From the NCBI GenBank assembly GCA_910585965.1, contig CAJUHH010000008.1:91662-155661 (forward strand): DNA of 64,000 nucleotides, read 5' to 3'. Shown here piece after piece: positions 50,521-58,667 of this stretch (positions are counted from its first letter, which is position 1; the number at the start of each line of letters is the position of its first letter). Under the pieces are notes generated by a model. It saw only the letters and a program-made list of their open reading frames with translations, was not told where the DNA came from and searched no databases. The translations under genes were made by a program, and so were the position numbers. Origin of the DNA: an uncultured Lachnospiraceae bacterium. Lineage in GTDB: Bacteria > Bacillota > Clostridia > Lachnospirales > Lachnospiraceae.

Positions 50521-51287
50521 CTCACACCTCTGACACAAATCTTATCTTTCATCTTTGCAAACATTCCCTCTTTGATGCCCTCTACCTTCATAATATCTTC
50601 GATCCGGGAAAAGCCTCCGTTTTTCTCCCTATAAGAAATAATGCTCTGTGCCCGGCTCTCCCCCACTCCCGGCAGCGTCTGCAGCTCTTGCGCCCCTGCC
50701 GTATTGATATCCACCAGCCCGTCCGCGCTTTCTCCCGCTTCTCCTCCTGCCCCTGTGAGCGATCCGGCCTTGGAACCGGCATCCGGCGCTATGCCGGAAA
50801 CAACAGCAATCCGATATTCCGTCTCTTCCCCTTTTCTTCCTGCCTCATCTTCCCCGTCCTGCTCCAAGTCTTTCCTTGCCGGAATCTCTATCTTCCACCC
50901 GTCCTCCAGCCGGTGCGCCAAGTTCAGATAATCGTCCGCAGCCTCCTGCGTAAATCCCCCGGCTTCCTCTACGGCCTCGTAAATCCTGCTTCCCGCAGGC
51001 AGCTCATATACCCCGGGCTTTTCCACTGCCCCGCAAATATGTATAAACAAGGTGGATTCCTCCACCTGTTCCGGCACTTTGCTCCCTTCCGGAAAATCCC
51101 CGGATACTTCTTCCGCCAAAATGCCTCCATCTTCCGCGCTGACCAGATCCTCCACATCCAGCAGAACCGTCTCCTTCCCGCTGCAGCCGGCCGTCCCGGC
51201 CAGCATCCCTGCAAGAGCCGCCAAAAGCAGTGCTTTTTTTCCCATATACAAATATTTTTCCGTAAAATTTTTTTTCATTCTCCGCAT
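50517..51287 (-). CDS. comEA: ComEA-like DNA-binding competence lipoprotein
   Basis: 257 residues. A basic start and hydrophobic stretch end in a lipobox-like AGTAGC, so it is membrane-anchored outside. SLBB domain at about 82-145 (LFIHICGAVEKPGVYELPAG), an acidic/Gly linker, and the double helix-hairpin-helix DNA-binding domain at about 195-255 (DINTAGAQELQTLPGVGESRAQSI). ComEA receives DNA at the cell surface and hands it to ComEC, which is encoded four genes downstream in the same direction. Starts 51287 and 51278 are both possible. Confidence 0.93.
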   Translation of the reverse strand: MRRMKKNFTEKYLYMGKKALLLAALAGMLAGTAGCSGKETVLLDVEDLVSAEDGGILAEEVSGDFPEGSKVPEQVEESTLFIHICGAVEKPGVYELPAGSRIYEAVEEAGGFTQEAADDYLNLAHRLEDGWKIEIPARKDLEQDGEDEAGRKGEETEYRIAVVSGIAPDAGSKAGSLTGAGGEAGESADGLVDINTAGAQELQTLPGVGESRAQSIISYREKNGGFSRIEDIMKVEGIKEGMFAKMKDKICVRGVR

Positions 51288-51376
51288 AGTTTCCTTTCTG
51301 AACCGGAAGACCCCTCTATGCGACTCGTTCTTTTATTGTAAAATAATTGCCCCTCTTTTACAAGTGCCTTTTCGTC

Positions 51377-51808
51377 CTATTTCCATTTAAAAATAACAAC
51401 TCCCGCTATCGCGATTCCCATCCCGACCACCTTGCGCCACTCCAGCGGCTGCTTATCCGTGCCGAACCAGCCGAAAAGCTCAATAATATATGCCACGATC
51501 AGCTGCGCGATCACGATCAGCATCACCGCTTTCGCCGGCCCCAGCAGTTCCATGCCTTTAATTACCGTATAGGTGATCACCGCCCCGATCGCCCCTCCGA
51601 GCAGCATATATTTCGGCTCCACTTGGAACAGCGCCCCAAAAGACGACCGGTCCGTCGCCAGCCATACCCCGAGGCAGACCAAAAGAGCCGTAAACTGCAC
51701 GAAAGCATTGGCCACCCAGATTCCCGACGTTTTCGTCACCTGTGTATTAAATACGCCCTGCACGCTCATCAGCGCCCCCGATAACAATGCAATAAAAAAT
51801 CCAATCAT
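51377..51808 (-). CDS. Small DMT-superfamily transporter (DUF606/YdcZ-like)
   Basis: 143 residues with four to five membrane segments. MIGFFIALLSGALMSVQGVFNTQ at the start and LGGAIGAVITYTVIKGMELLGPAKAVMLIVIAQL in the middle match the DUF606 (YdcZ/EamA-like) pattern. Such small proteins act as homo- or heterodimers; the substrate is unknown. The start codon lies in the arm of a perfect 13-bp inverted repeat whose loop holds the GGAGGA site (51801-51860), which suggests controlled translation. It lies between comEA and a solute-binding protein, on the same strand. Confidence 0.85.
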   Translation of the reverse strand: MIGFFIALLSGALMSVQGVFNTQVTKTSGIWVANAFVQFTALLVCLGVWLATDRSSFGALFQVEPKYMLLGGAIGAVITYTVIKGMELLGPAKAVMLIVIAQLIVAYIIELFGWFGTDKQPLEWRKVVGMGIAIAGVVIFKWK

Positions 51809-51860
51809 ATGGGTCCTCCAATTATTATTTTCTTTCTAATAATCTTGCCCATATGATTGG
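51801..51860 (-). promoter_or_regulatory. Perfect inverted repeat occluding the start codon of the DMT gene
   Basis: CCAATCATATGGG (51801-51813) and CCCATATGATTGG (51848-51860) pair perfectly over 13 bp. On the minus strand the 3' arm contains the ATG and the next codons; the 34-nt loop holds the GGAGGA site immediately before it. Folding would hide the initiation codon. There is no T-run, so it is not a terminator. Confidence 0.65.
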
Positions 51861-51884
51861 AAATGTATTCAAAAAATTACTGTC

Positions 51885-53468
51885 CTACTGCGTTTCTTCC
51901 CCTTCTCCTTCCTGTGCTTCCCGGCGCAGTTCTTCCTCATCCAGATATTCGATCTCTTCTGCGGCTTCTTCCTCTTCCTCGATGATCGTTTCCGTATAAG
52001 GCTCCCCTGTCACCTGCGTCATAATCTTCTCCGAAAGCTGCCGCAGCCTGTCATTGGCATCGGCCCCGTCCCAGATCTGTGCAAAAGCGACCTCCAGTTC
52101 TACCCAGAAATTACTCGTCTCCACCATTTTGGGCACAGGCACGGATATTTCATATTCATTCACGAATTCCTGCAAATTATTGTTTCCATAATCCACGCCA
52201 TAACGGGCAGCCACTTTCCCTGTCCTGGCATACAACGTATCCGTATATTCGCACGTCAGAAACCGGGCAAAATCCTCCGCCGCCTCCTGATGGTCCGAAT
52301 AGGCGTTGACCACGACGCAGTTTGTCACCGAAAGGCTCCTTGTCAGCAACTCCTCGTTAATGTCCGGAACAAGCGCCACACTGTAATCATATGCAAAACT
52401 TCCGTTTTCTTTCGCCTCTTCCAGCTTCGCCACCGCATCCGTCGTCGCCACGGTATAAACTATTTTTCCGGCGATAAAATCATCCAGCACCTGGTCATAA
52501 CTGATCTCTTTTGTATCAATGGAAAAAAACTGGTTCAGCTCCTGGTATACCTTCAGGCATTCAATGGCATCTTTGTTATAAATATTCATATTCGCCGTAT
52601 TATCCCCGGCGGCCCCGCCTACGATCATATAATTCCCGGCAAAAAAATAATTATAAAAAATATCCGTGACATCCCACTTGAAAATCGCTTCCACCTGTTC
52701 CGGGGCATTATATTCATTGGCAAACTCCAGGATATCGTCAATCGTGGACGGAAGTATCTCCTTTACCTTTTCTGCCACCAGCTCGTCCATGCCGGCCTCG
52801 TCGCCCGCTTCCGGCATTTCCCCCGTATCGATCTCCGGCATATCGCCGTCCTCCGGCGCTTCCCCTTCCTGGGATTCTTCCTGCGGCCCGTTTTCCTCCA
52901 GTTCGGCCATTGCCGCCTCCCCTTCCGCCGCATCCCTTTCCGCCTCGATCAGGCTCCTTGCAAAATCCTCCAAGTACGTCCTGTTATAAAGAAGGGAGCT
53001 TGTCTCAAAATAAAAAGGATATCCAATAGTTTTATTCTTATAGGTGACAGCCAGCCTGGCCGCATCCGGGTATTCTTCCCTGATCTCTCCCCAGGCTTCT
53101 TCCCCCAGAGGGGAAGCCAGCCCTGCCAGAAAGGCTTTCTCCAGGGAATCGTTGCTGATAATATACAAATCGGGCGGATTTTCCGACTGGATAGACGCCT
53201 TGTTGATCTCTTCCAGATATTCCAGCCCGGAAGCCAGAACCGGAATCACCCGCACGTCATGGGTTTCCCCATAAGCCACCGCAGCGCTGCCCAAATAATC
53301 GGTCAGCGCCTCGTCCGTATACCAAAAATAAATCGTATCTTTGCTTTTTCTGAAAATCGTCTCTTCCTGTTCCTGGCTGATCGTTTTCCCCGACAGCCCG
53401 ATCACAGCCACTGCGGCAGCCGCGCAGACAACCGCCGCTGCCGTAAAAAGCCTTCTCTTAAGACCCAT
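51885..53468 (-). CDS. Extracellular solute-binding protein
   Basis: 527 residues. The N-terminal TM/signal (LFTAAAVVCAAAAVAVIGLSG) has no lipobox Cys, so it may be anchored by an uncleaved segment. A type 1 sugar-binding fold follows: TIYFWYTDEALTDYLGSAAVAYGETHDVRVIPV, PDLYIISNDSLEKAFLAG, IGYPFYFETSSLLYN. An acidic insertion at about 180-235 and an acidic Glu-rich tail are unusual. No ABC permease or ATPase genes are next to it, so it may serve a distant transporter or be a sensor. It follows argD by 14 nt. Confidence 0.85.
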   Translation of the reverse strand: MGLKRRLFTAAAVVCAAAAVAVIGLSGKTISQEQEETIFRKSKDTIYFWYTDEALTDYLGSAAVAYGETHDVRVIPVLASGLEYLEEINKASIQSENPPDLYIISNDSLEKAFLAGLASPLGEEAWGEIREEYPDAARLAVTYKNKTIGYPFYFETSSLLYNRTYLEDFARSLIEAERDAAEGEAAMAELEENGPQEESQEGEAPEDGDMPEIDTGEMPEAGDEAGMDELVAEKVKEILPSTIDDILEFANEYNAPEQVEAIFKWDVTDIFYNYFFAGNYMIVGGAAGDNTANMNIYNKDAIECLKVYQELNQFFSIDTKEISYDQVLDDFIAGKIVYTVATTDAVAKLEEAKENGSFAYDYSVALVPDINEELLTRSLSVTNCVVVNAYSDHQEAAEDFARFLTCEYTDTLYARTGKVAARYGVDYGNNNLQEFVNEYEISVPVPKMVETSNFWVELEVAFAQIWDGADANDRLRQLSEKIMTQVTGEPYTETIIEEEEEAAEEIEYLDEEELRREAQEGEGEETQ

Positions 53469-53482
53469 ATTTTTCTCCTAAC

Positions 53483-54679
53483 TTATTGTTCCCGGACCGA
53501 AAAGCACGTTTCCAATATGTCTGCCATTTCATCCACATTTTCCTTTGTAATGACGAGGGGCGGCACAAGCCGGATAATATTTGTTCCGGCATTGATTAAA
53601 ATCAGTCCCTTTTCCATCGCTTCTTTTATCGTATCGGCCACCGGCCCTTTGCACACCAGCCCCTGCATCAGACCGGTTCCACGCCTTCCTTCTATAAAAT
53701 CGTATTTTTTTACCAGTGCGTCCAGTTTTTCCTCCAGATAAGGAGCCACTGCATTCACATTTTCTATTATATGGTTCTCCTCAAATAAATCAAGCACTTT
53801 ATTCACCGCCGTCGCTGCCAGCGGATTGCCCCCATAAGTGGTGCCATGGTCCCCGCTCGCCAGGGAATGCTGCGCCACATGCTCCGTCATAAGAAAAGCG
53901 CCTACCGGCACGCCGCATCCGAGCGCCTTGGCCGTCGTCATAATGTCCGGCTTAATGCCATACTTCTGCCAGGCGAACATCGCCCCGGTGCGCCCCATGC
54001 CGCATTGGATTTCGTCCAGAACCAGCAGAATATCTCTTTCTTCGCACAGCGCCTTCACCCGCTCCATGAATTCCTCCCCCGCAGGATAAATGCCGCCTTC
54101 GCCCTGCACCGTTTCCAAAAGAATGGCACAGGTTTTATCTGTCACCTGGTCTTTGACGCTGTCAAAATCATTCATTTTCGCAAATCGGATATTCCCGATC
54201 ATCGGCCCGAAAGCTTCGCGGTATCCCGGATTGCCTGTCACCGACAAAGCTCCCATCGTCCTTCCATGGAAGGAATGTTCCATGGCAATGATCTCATGGT
54301 CTGCTGCGCCGTCTTTTAAATAGGCGTATTTCCTCGCCGCCTTAATGGCTCCTTCCACCGCTTCCGCCCCGCTGTTCGTAAAAAACACCCGGTCCATGCC
54401 GGAAACTTTTTTCAGTTTTTTCGCCGCCTCTATGGCCGGCACATTGTAAAAATAATTGGAGGTATGGATCAGCTTATCAATCTGGGCTTTCAGCGCATCG
54501 TCATATGCCTTGTTATGGTAGCCCAGCGCAAAAACCGCAATGCCGGATACGAAGTCCAGGTAACGCTTCCCTTCGATATCATATAAATATACCCCGTCCC
54601 CCTTTTCCAATACTACCTGGTATCGGTTGTATGTATGAAGAAGGGCCTTTTCCGCTTCTTCTATATATTCTTTCATCAT
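53483..54679 (-). CDS. argD: Acetylornithine aminotransferase
   Basis: About 398-residue class III PLP aminotransferase that converts N-acetylglutamate semialdehyde to N-acetylornithine. LDFVSGIAVFALGY near 41-54, the GAEAVEGAIKAARKY motif near 105, EHSFHGRTMG near 136, LVLDEIQCGMGRTG near 222 (PLP Asp) and TTAKALGCGVPVGA with the PLP Lys near 252. Several ATGs lie close together; the one at 54679 has the best distance to AAAGG. It follows argB by 76 nt in the leftward arginine run. Confidence 0.96.
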   Translation of the reverse strand: MMKEYIEEAEKALLHTYNRYQVVLEKGDGVYLYDIEGKRYLDFVSGIAVFALGYHNKAYDDALKAQIDKLIHTSNYFYNVPAIEAAKKLKKVSGMDRVFFTNSGAEAVEGAIKAARKYAYLKDGAADHEIIAMEHSFHGRTMGALSVTGNPGYREAFGPMIGNIRFAKMNDFDSVKDQVTDKTCAILLETVQGEGGIYPAGEEFMERVKALCEERDILLVLDEIQCGMGRTGAMFAWQKYGIKPDIMTTAKALGCGVPVGAFLMTEHVAQHSLASGDHGTTYGGNPLAATAVNKVLDLFEENHIIENVNAVAPYLEEKLDALVKKYDFIEGRRGTGLMQGLVCKGPVADTIKEAMEKGLILINAGTNIIRLVPPLVITKENVDEMADILETCFSVREQ

Positions 54680-54755
54680 TATCATTCACCTTTCCCCCAT
54701 AACGGCTCCTTATTTTCGCGCATTGCACGGATTTTAGTAACAAAAAATTTCCGCT

Positions 54756-55652
54756 TTATGAATTCTGCCCGATCACGTCGTCATCCCGCAGGATAGCGGT
54801 TCCGATTCCCCGGTTCGTAAAGATCTCCAGCAGCAGGCAATGGGGAATGCGCCCGTCCAGAATATGCACCCGGCTCACCCCCTGGCGGATCGCATCCGTA
54901 CAGTTAGCCAGCTTCGGCAGCATGCCCCCGCCGATATACCCCTCTTCGATCAACCGCTCCGCCTCGGATGCCCCCAGTCTGGAAATAAAGGAATTCTTAT
55001 CGTTAATATCTTTATAAAGCCCCTCAATATCGGTAAGAAACGCCAGTTTTTCCGCATGAACCGCTTTTGCGATTGCGCACGCCGCATCGTCCGCATTGAT
55101 ATTATACGTATGGAAGCCGTCGTCCAGCCCGACCGGAGCCACGATCGGCAGAAAATCCTTTTCCAGCAGATCGTAAAGCACTTTCGGGTTTACTTCCTTA
55201 ATATCGCCCACAAAACCGATATCCTTGCCGTCCGAATATTTCTTATCCACCGTCAGAAGGCCGCCGTCCTTGCCGCTGATCCCTACTGCTTTTACGCCCA
55301 GCTCCTGCACCATTGTCACAAGGCTCTTATTCACTTTGGAAAGAACCATCTCCGCGATCTCCATCGTTTCTGCGTCCGTCACCCGAAGGCCGTTGACAAA
55401 TTCTGACTCCTTTCCCACCTTGCCGACCCACCGGCTGATCTCCTTGCCGCCTCCATGCACGATAATCGGTTTAAAACCCACCAGCTTTAGCAAAGTCACA
55501 TCCTTAATCACATTCTTCTGCAGTTCCTCATTGCTCATAGCGCTTCCGCCATATTTCACCACAATAATCTTACGGTTAAACTGCTGTATGTAAGGCAGCG
55601 CCTCGATCAAAACCTCTGCCTTTTTCAGAACCTCCGTCATATCCTTATCCAT
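54756..55652 (-). CDS. argB: Acetylglutamate kinase
   Basis: 298-residue amino-acid kinase making N-acetylglutamyl phosphate. Motifs: IIVVKYGGSAM near residue 27, PIIVHGGGKEIS near 62, FVNGLRVTDAETMEIAEMVL near 88, and the ATP site DGGLL...LPIVAPVG near 165. The start is taken at ATG 55652 after GAGGAG; adjacent in-frame ATGs make it uncertain by a codon or two. It is the second arginine step, followed by argD and preceded by argJ with about 70 nt between. Confidence 0.96.
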   Translation of the reverse strand: MDKDMTEVLKKAEVLIEALPYIQQFNRKIIVVKYGGSAMSNEELQKNVIKDVTLLKLVGFKPIIVHGGGKEISRWVGKVGKESEFVNGLRVTDAETMEIAEMVLSKVNKSLVTMVQELGVKAVGISGKDGGLLTVDKKYSDGKDIGFVGDIKEVNPKVLYDLLEKDFLPIVAPVGLDDGFHTYNINADDAACAIAKAVHAEKLAFLTDIEGLYKDINDKNSFISRLGASEAERLIEEGYIGGGMLPKLANCTDAIRQGVSRVHILDGRIPHCLLLEIFTNRGIGTAILRDDDVIGQNS

Positions 55653-55721
55653 CATTCTCCTCATTTCCGCACAGCTTGGCTGCACATTTCGAATTTCCGC
55701 GCCGCCGCGCACATTTTTCCT

Positions 55722-56945
55722 TTAACTGCGGTAATCCGCATTGATCTTCACATAATCATAAGTCAGGTCGCAGCCCCAGGCGCAGGCTTCGCCATCCCCC
55801 GTCTTCATATCCACAATTACCCTCACTTCCGGCAGGGAAAGGATTTTCGTCGCCTCTTCCTCGCTGTAATCCGCCGCCGCCCCGTCTTTATAGATCAGTA
55901 TCCGTTTATCCTCCCCTTCAAAAAACAGCTCGATCTTTTCCGGGTCAAAGGATACGCCGGAATACCCCAGAGCGCAAAGAATCCGCCCCCAGTTGGCATC
56001 ATGCCCGAAAATAGCCGCTTTGGTCAGGCTGGAACAAATCACGGACTTGCTTAAAATCCTCGCCTCTTCCTTCGTCCTGGCATGGATCACCCGGGTTTCA
56101 AAAAGAGCCGTCGCCCCTTCGCCGTCCCCCGCCATTTTTTTTGCCAGCGTTTCATTCACCATATGCAGGGCTTCCACGAACCGGTCATACCGTTCGTCCT
56201 TGCTGGCAATTTCTTCATTGCCCGCCATGCCGTTTGCAAGCACGAGCAGCGTATCGTTCGTGGAAGTATCCCCGTCCACCGAAACCATATTGAAAGTATC
56301 TTTCACATCCTCCCGCAGCGCCTCCTGGAGAAGCTCTTTGGAAATCGCAGCATCCGTTGTCACAAATCCAAGCATCGTACACATGTCGGGATGGATCATG
56401 CCGGAACCTTTGCACATGCCGCCAACCGTCACCGTTTTCCCGTCTATTTCAAACTGCACGGCCGCTTCCTTGGACACCGTATCCGTCGTCATAATCGCTT
56501 CCGCCGCCATCCGGCCCGCTTCCCTGCCCTCCGACTTGGTCCGTGCAAGCTCTTCGATTCCTGCCGTTATCTTTTCCACCGGAATCTGCATCCCGATCAC
56601 GCCGGTAGAAGCCACCAGCACCGCATCTTCCGAAACATCCAGCCGCCTTGCCGCCCTCTCCGCCGTCTTTTTGCAGCAGTCATATCCCGCCGCCCCCGTA
56701 CAGGCATTGGCGATCCCTGCGTTGATAACCACCGCCTGGGCATAGGGGGAATGCTCCACCACATTCTTATCCCAAAGCACCGGGGCCGCTTTTACCACGT
56801 TGGAAGTAAAAACCCCCGCCGCCTTGCAGGGAACCTGGCTGTATATGACCGCCATATCCTTCCTGTCCTTATATTTGATTCCTGCCGCCGTTCCGGCCGC
56901 CTCGAACCCTTTCGCTGCGGTCACGCCGCCGTCGATTTTTTTCAT
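55722..56945 (-). CDS. argJ: Bifunctional ornithine acetyltransferase / N-acetylglutamate synthase
   Basis: 407-residue ArgJ, which transfers acetyl from acetylornithine to glutamate (cyclic pathway). The self-cleavage site with the nucleophilic Thr is in ASTGVIGMQIP near residue 115, which splits it into alpha and beta chains. GVTAAKGFEAAGTAAGIK at the start, GKTVTVGGMCKGSGMIHPDM and GDTSTNDTLLVLANG near 225 match the family. It makes a separate ArgA-type synthase unnecessary in principle. AGGA precedes the ATG. Confidence 0.96.
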   Translation of the reverse strand: MKKIDGGVTAAKGFEAAGTAAGIKYKDRKDMAVIYSQVPCKAAGVFTSNVVKAAPVLWDKNVVEHSPYAQAVVINAGIANACTGAAGYDCCKKTAERAARRLDVSEDAVLVASTGVIGMQIPVEKITAGIEELARTKSEGREAGRMAAEAIMTTDTVSKEAAVQFEIDGKTVTVGGMCKGSGMIHPDMCTMLGFVTTDAAISKELLQEALREDVKDTFNMVSVDGDTSTNDTLLVLANGMAGNEEIASKDERYDRFVEALHMVNETLAKKMAGDGEGATALFETRVIHARTKEEARILSKSVICSSLTKAAIFGHDANWGRILCALGYSGVSFDPEKIELFFEGEDKRILIYKDGAAADYSEEEATKILSLPEVRVIVDMKTGDGEACAWGCDLTYDYVKINADYRS

Positions 56946-56967
56946 TTCTGTTTTGCTCCTTTCCTGC

Positions 56968-57411
56968 TCATCGGTTAAAAGCTACGATATTTTCTTGATT
57001 AAGCACAAAATCATAATAATTCAAGTCTTCCCTTTTTGTCCATCCGATCCGGTTCCAAAACGCGTTCCCCACATCGTTCCTCGTAAACGCGATCAGAGAA
57101 ACCTTGCTGATTTTCTCCTTTTTCAGCGCTTCCATGGCAAACACCACCATCGCTTTGCCGATTCCCCTCATGCGGTAGTCCTCATGGACGCATACATGGT
57201 ACATGCACCCCCTTCTCCCGTCATGCCCGCAAAGGATCGCCCCTACGACTTTTCCATCCTCCAGGGCCACCACGCTCGTCTGCGGATTCCTCTCCAGGAA
57301 ACGTCCCACCCCTTCCTTCGAATCATCGATGCTGCGCATGGCAAATCCTTTAATGCTCATCCAAAGGGCATACACCCCTTCGTAATCCTCGATCGTCATT
57401 GTCCGTATCAT
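56968..57411 (-). CDS. GNAT-family N-acetyltransferase in the arginine operon
   Basis: 147 residues with the GNAT acetyl-CoA loop HEDYRMRGIGKAMVVFAMEALKK near 75-97 and a terminal NAFWNRIGWTKREDLNYY motif. It sits between argC and argJ, its ATG overlapping the argC stop by 4 nt, so it is part of the operon. It might be an ArgA-like glutamate N-acetyltransferase priming the cycle, or modify another amine; nothing in the sequence decides. It is much shorter than E. coli ArgA and lacks the kinase-like domain. Confidence 0.85.
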   Translation of the reverse strand: MIRTMTIEDYEGVYALWMSIKGFAMRSIDDSKEGVGRFLERNPQTSVVALEDGKVVGAILCGHDGRRGCMYHVCVHEDYRMRGIGKAMVVFAMEALKKEKISKVSLIAFTRNDVGNAFWNRIGWTKREDLNYYDFVLNQENIVAFNR

Positions 57412-58358
57412 AGATTCAGCCCTTTCTCCTCCTCACATCCCAACATCAGATTCAGGCACTGCACCGCCGCTCCCGACGCCCCTTTCCCGAGATTGTCGAA
57501 TTGGGCCGTCAGCACGATCCTTTCCTCATTTCCTGTCACATAAATCCGAAGCCCGTCCCAGCCCGAACATCCGTTGCCGGCCATCATGCCGCCTTCCAGC
57601 TCTTCTTCCGCCCCGGCCTCCATGACCTGGATGAATTTCTGTCCTTTATAATGTTCCGCAAAAAATCCTCTCAATCCGTCCGCGCCGGCATACCCTTCCA
57701 GGAATTCCCCATAAACCGGGACGGAAACTACCATTCCGCTGTAATAATCCGCTACGATCGGCGAAAACAGCGGCTCCCTTGCCAATCCCGCGATTTTCTT
57801 CATTTCCTTTAAATGCTTATGCTTCTGGGAAAGCGCATACTCCCTCGGCGCATTCAATTCCGCTTTCCGCGCCTCCGCTTCATACTGCGCGATCATCTTC
57901 TTCCCCCCGCCGCTGTACCCGGTGAGGGAAAATGCCGAAAACGGATAATCTACCGCCAATACTTTAGAAGCAACCAGCGGGTAAACAAGGGAAATAAAAC
58001 CCGTCGCATGGCAGCCCGGCACCGCGATCCGCTTCCCGCCGGCAACGGCCTTCCTCTGCGCCGCCGAGAGTTCCGGGAAACCATAAACCCATCCTTCTTC
58101 CGTCCTATGCGCCGTGGACGTATCGATCACCCTGACATGTTCCTTTTCCACAAGCCCTGCCGATTCCCTCGCTGCCGCATCCGGCAGGCAAAGGAAAACC
58201 ACGTCCACCGAATTAATTAACCGCTTTCTTTCCGCTGTATCCTTCCTCAATTCGGAATCAATCGGCAGAAGTTCGATATCCTCCCGCCCCTCAAACCTTT
58301 CATATATCCGCAGCCCCGTAGTGCCTTCGCTTCCATCAATGAATATTTTCGTCCTCAT
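57408..58358 (-). CDS. argC: N-acetyl-gamma-glutamyl-phosphate reductase (type 2)
   Basis: 316-residue ArgC of the short type 2 class. The NADP site IFIDGSEGTTGLRIYERFEGRED opens the protein, VVFLCLPDAAARES follows near 68, the catalytic Cys is in AVPGCHATGF near 115, and the SLTGYSGGGKKM loop is near 147. The ATG at 58358 has AAGGAAG 9 nt before it; the frame upstream adds seven residues with no site. It opens the argC-GNAT-argJ-argB-argD operon, divergent from argG. Confidence 0.95.
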   Translation of the reverse strand: MRTKIFIDGSEGTTGLRIYERFEGREDIELLPIDSELRKDTAERKRLINSVDVVFLCLPDAAARESAGLVEKEHVRVIDTSTAHRTEEGWVYGFPELSAAQRKAVAGGKRIAVPGCHATGFISLVYPLVASKVLAVDYPFSAFSLTGYSGGGKKMIAQYEAEARKAELNAPREYALSQKHKHLKEMKKIAGLAREPLFSPIVADYYSGMVVSVPVYGEFLEGYAGADGLRGFFAEHYKGQKFIQVMEAGAEEELEGGMMAGNGCSGWDGLRIYVTGNEERIVLTAQFDNLGKGASGAAVQCLNLMLGCEEEKGLNL

Positions 58359-58398
58359 ATGATTTTCTTCCTTTTTCATTTTGTCTTTTTTGTAAAAG

Positions 58399-58436
58399 GT
58401 ATGATTTTATAAAAAGCTATACCCTAACAATCATAC
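58399..58436. promoter_or_regulatory. Inverted repeat in the argC leader
   Basis: GTATGATT (58399-58406) and AATCATAC (58429-58436) form an 8-bp perfect dyad around a TATAAA-rich centre, 41 nt before the argC start. It is probably an operator or leader stem for the operon; no standard T-box or riboswitch is seen. Confidence 0.45.
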
Positions 58437-58500
58437 ACTTTCTCCCCCAAAATCTCAATCATAAACAAATAAAAATCTTTTTGTTCCCTAATCTCCCGCC

Positions 58501-58544
58501 CGTATTGCATGAATATACCATATTCTAGAATATTATGCAATACG
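58501..58544. promoter_or_regulatory. Dyad operator between argC and argG (probable ArgR/AhrC site)
   Basis: CGTATTGCAT (58501-58510) and ATGCAATACG (58535-58544) are perfectly inverted, and the centre holds the perfect palindrome ATATTCTAGAATAT (58520-58533). The half sites TGCATGAATAT and ATATTATGCA resemble ARG-box halves (TGAAT...ATTCA). Its place between the divergent arginine genes fits ArgR repression; assignment is by resemblance and context. Confidence 0.6.
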
Positions 58545-58601
58545 CATTTTATTTTACAAGATTTTATATTATTTTCACCTATTTTTTATACATAACGCTA
58601 C

Positions 58602-58630
58602 TTGCATTTCCTTTTATAATGTTGTATATT
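58602..58630 (+). promoter_or_regulatory. Promoter region of argG
   Basis: -35-like TTGCAT (58602-58607), 17 bp, -10 TATATT (58625-58630); an alternative perfect TATAAT lies at 58615-58620 but has no good -35. The start codon is about 37 nt further on. Confidence 0.55.
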
Positions 58631-58667
58631 GTTTGCAGTATTAAATAAAACTTGGAGGCATGGATCG

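Noticed and set aside
52290..53741. A 483-codon plus-strand frame opposite the solute-binding protein and argD end
   Set aside because: It is a shadow of the real minus-strand genes; arginine/histidine-rich and without recognisable domains.
58359..58667. A T-box or riboswitch in the arginine intergenic region
   Set aside because: No T-box consensus (AGGGTGG-type antiterminator) or known aptamer core was found; only dyads of operator type.
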